12,398 bases of DNA from JBFMDU01 sp034431935 (GTDB lineage: Bacteria > Chloroflexota > Dehalococcoidia > GIF9 > JBFMDU01): the NCBI GenBank assembly GCA_034431935.1, contig DAOUCU010000083.1, positions 1-12,398 on the forward strand. Direction: 5' to 3'. A program made the translations under genes and the position numbers. Under the pieces are notes generated by a model, which did not search any database, was not told where the DNA came from, and saw only the letters and a list, made by a program, of their open reading frames with translations. Below, in pieces: positions 12,183 to 12,398 of this stretch (within the stretch, counting starts at the first letter, position 1; every line of letters starts with the position of its first letter).

Positions 12183-12231
12183 TTAGTTCGATCGCTGTAG
12201 GCTCCATCCACAGACTGAGCAGACCAGCGAG

Positions 12232-12264
12232 ACCGCCGCGATTTTGAGTCCCGGTGGTTTTATT
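12232..12264 (+). terminator. Candidate rho-independent terminator or attenuator
   Basis: ACCGCCG (12232-12238) pairs with CGGTGGT (12252-12258), seven pairs with one G-U, around a 13-base loop, and is followed by TTTATT within TGGTTTTATTAAG. It lies between ssb and the next ORF (12289). It may end most rpsF-ssb transcripts or attenuate the downstream gene. The stem is short and the loop large, so strength is uncertain. Confidence 0.5.
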
Positions 12265-12288
12265 AAGTAGTAATGAGGTTCACAGACA

Positions 12289-12398
12289 ATGACAACTAAC
12301 CCAACCAGCGAAGCGGGCATACCCCCGTCCACGGTCGCCACCGGCGCCGCAGCGCCGGCACCGTCAAGACCGTCCGGAGCCGGGCCACAACGTTCGGC
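12289..12398 (+). CDS. N-terminal fragment of a Pro/Ala/Ser-rich protein (rpsR expected here)
   Basis: An ATG with a weak GAGG about 11 bases upstream opens a frame that stays open to the window edge. The 36 visible residues are low complexity, MTTNPTSEAG followed by many Ala, Pro, Ser, Gly and Thr, with Arg at 27 and 35. They show no S18 motif. Gene order (rpsF-ssb-rpsR in most bacteria) makes an S18 with an extended disordered N-terminus the best guess, but another protein is possible, and the probable terminator upstream weakens the operon argument. The identity would be settled by the next 200 bases. Confidence 0.5.
   Translation, partial: MTTNPTSEAGIPPSTVATGAAAPAPSRPSGAGPQRS

Noticed and set aside
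12170..12288. S6:S18-binding regulatory RNA before the presumed rpsR
   Set aside because: A CCG-bearing hairpin is present, but I could not place the conserved internal loop of the known motif; the T-rich end fits a terminator better.
1..12398. CRISPR array, insertion sequence, prophage or tRNA/rRNA
   Set aside because: No spaced direct repeats, transposase or integrase frame, or cloverleaf was seen; the window is nearly filled by housekeeping genes.

Overview
The window is a dense stretch of bacterial housekeeping chromosome, with no mobile element, CRISPR array, rRNA or tRNA that I can recognise. It is moderately GC-rich, mixes ATG, GTG and TTG starts, and has sigma-70-type promoters. The centre is a complete F-type ATP synthase operon. 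The gene set and order, together with the long ATP synthase subunit a carrying an extra N-terminal membrane helix, remind me of Chloroflexota, probably Dehalococcoidia or a relative. That assignment is inference from gene content and protein character; no search was run.

Layout. 1-349 (+): the last codons of one gene, then a small cysteine-containing protein of the TIGR04076 type; the two tails look alike, so this may be a tandem pair. 389-1724 (-): rsmD, coaD and a 2[4Fe-4S] ferredoxin, apparently one operon. 1725-1933: divergent promoter region. 1934-2859 (+): a bifunctional-nuclease (DUF151) protein and a small zinc-ribbon protein of unknown function. 2860-3094: a strong imperfect hairpin, then the atp promoter. 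3095-10153 (+): atpI/atpZ-like, atpB, atpE, an unannotated 39-codon membrane microprotein, atpF, atpH, atpA, atpG, atpD, atpC. 10255-11236 (-): fmdB-like zinc ribbon, rpsP and khpA. 11237-11448: divergent promoter region. 11449-12169 (+): rpsF and ssb, then a probable terminator and the start of a Pro/Ala-rich protein cut by the window edge (rpsR is the expected neighbour).

How the genes work together. The atp operon encodes all eight F1Fo subunits plus the AtpI/AtpZ-type accessory protein, and subunit c has the residues of a proton-coupled rather than sodium-coupled enzyme. rsmD, rpsP, khpA and rpsF concern ribosome assembly and RNA binding; coaD makes coenzyme A; the ferredoxin fits a low-potential anaerobic metabolism; ssb protects single-stranded DNA.

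Most unusual points: a 39-aa single-helix ORF with an excellent ribosome site between atpE and atpF; atpF and atpH lying in the same frame with only one UAG and two sense codons between them; a perfect 15-bp palindrome centred on the -10 box of the rpsP promoter; a DUF151 leader RNA with interlocking stems and its Shine-Dalgarno in a hairpin loop; and an exact 10-bp tandem duplication across the ssb stop codon. I see nothing that amounts to a clear new multi-gene system.
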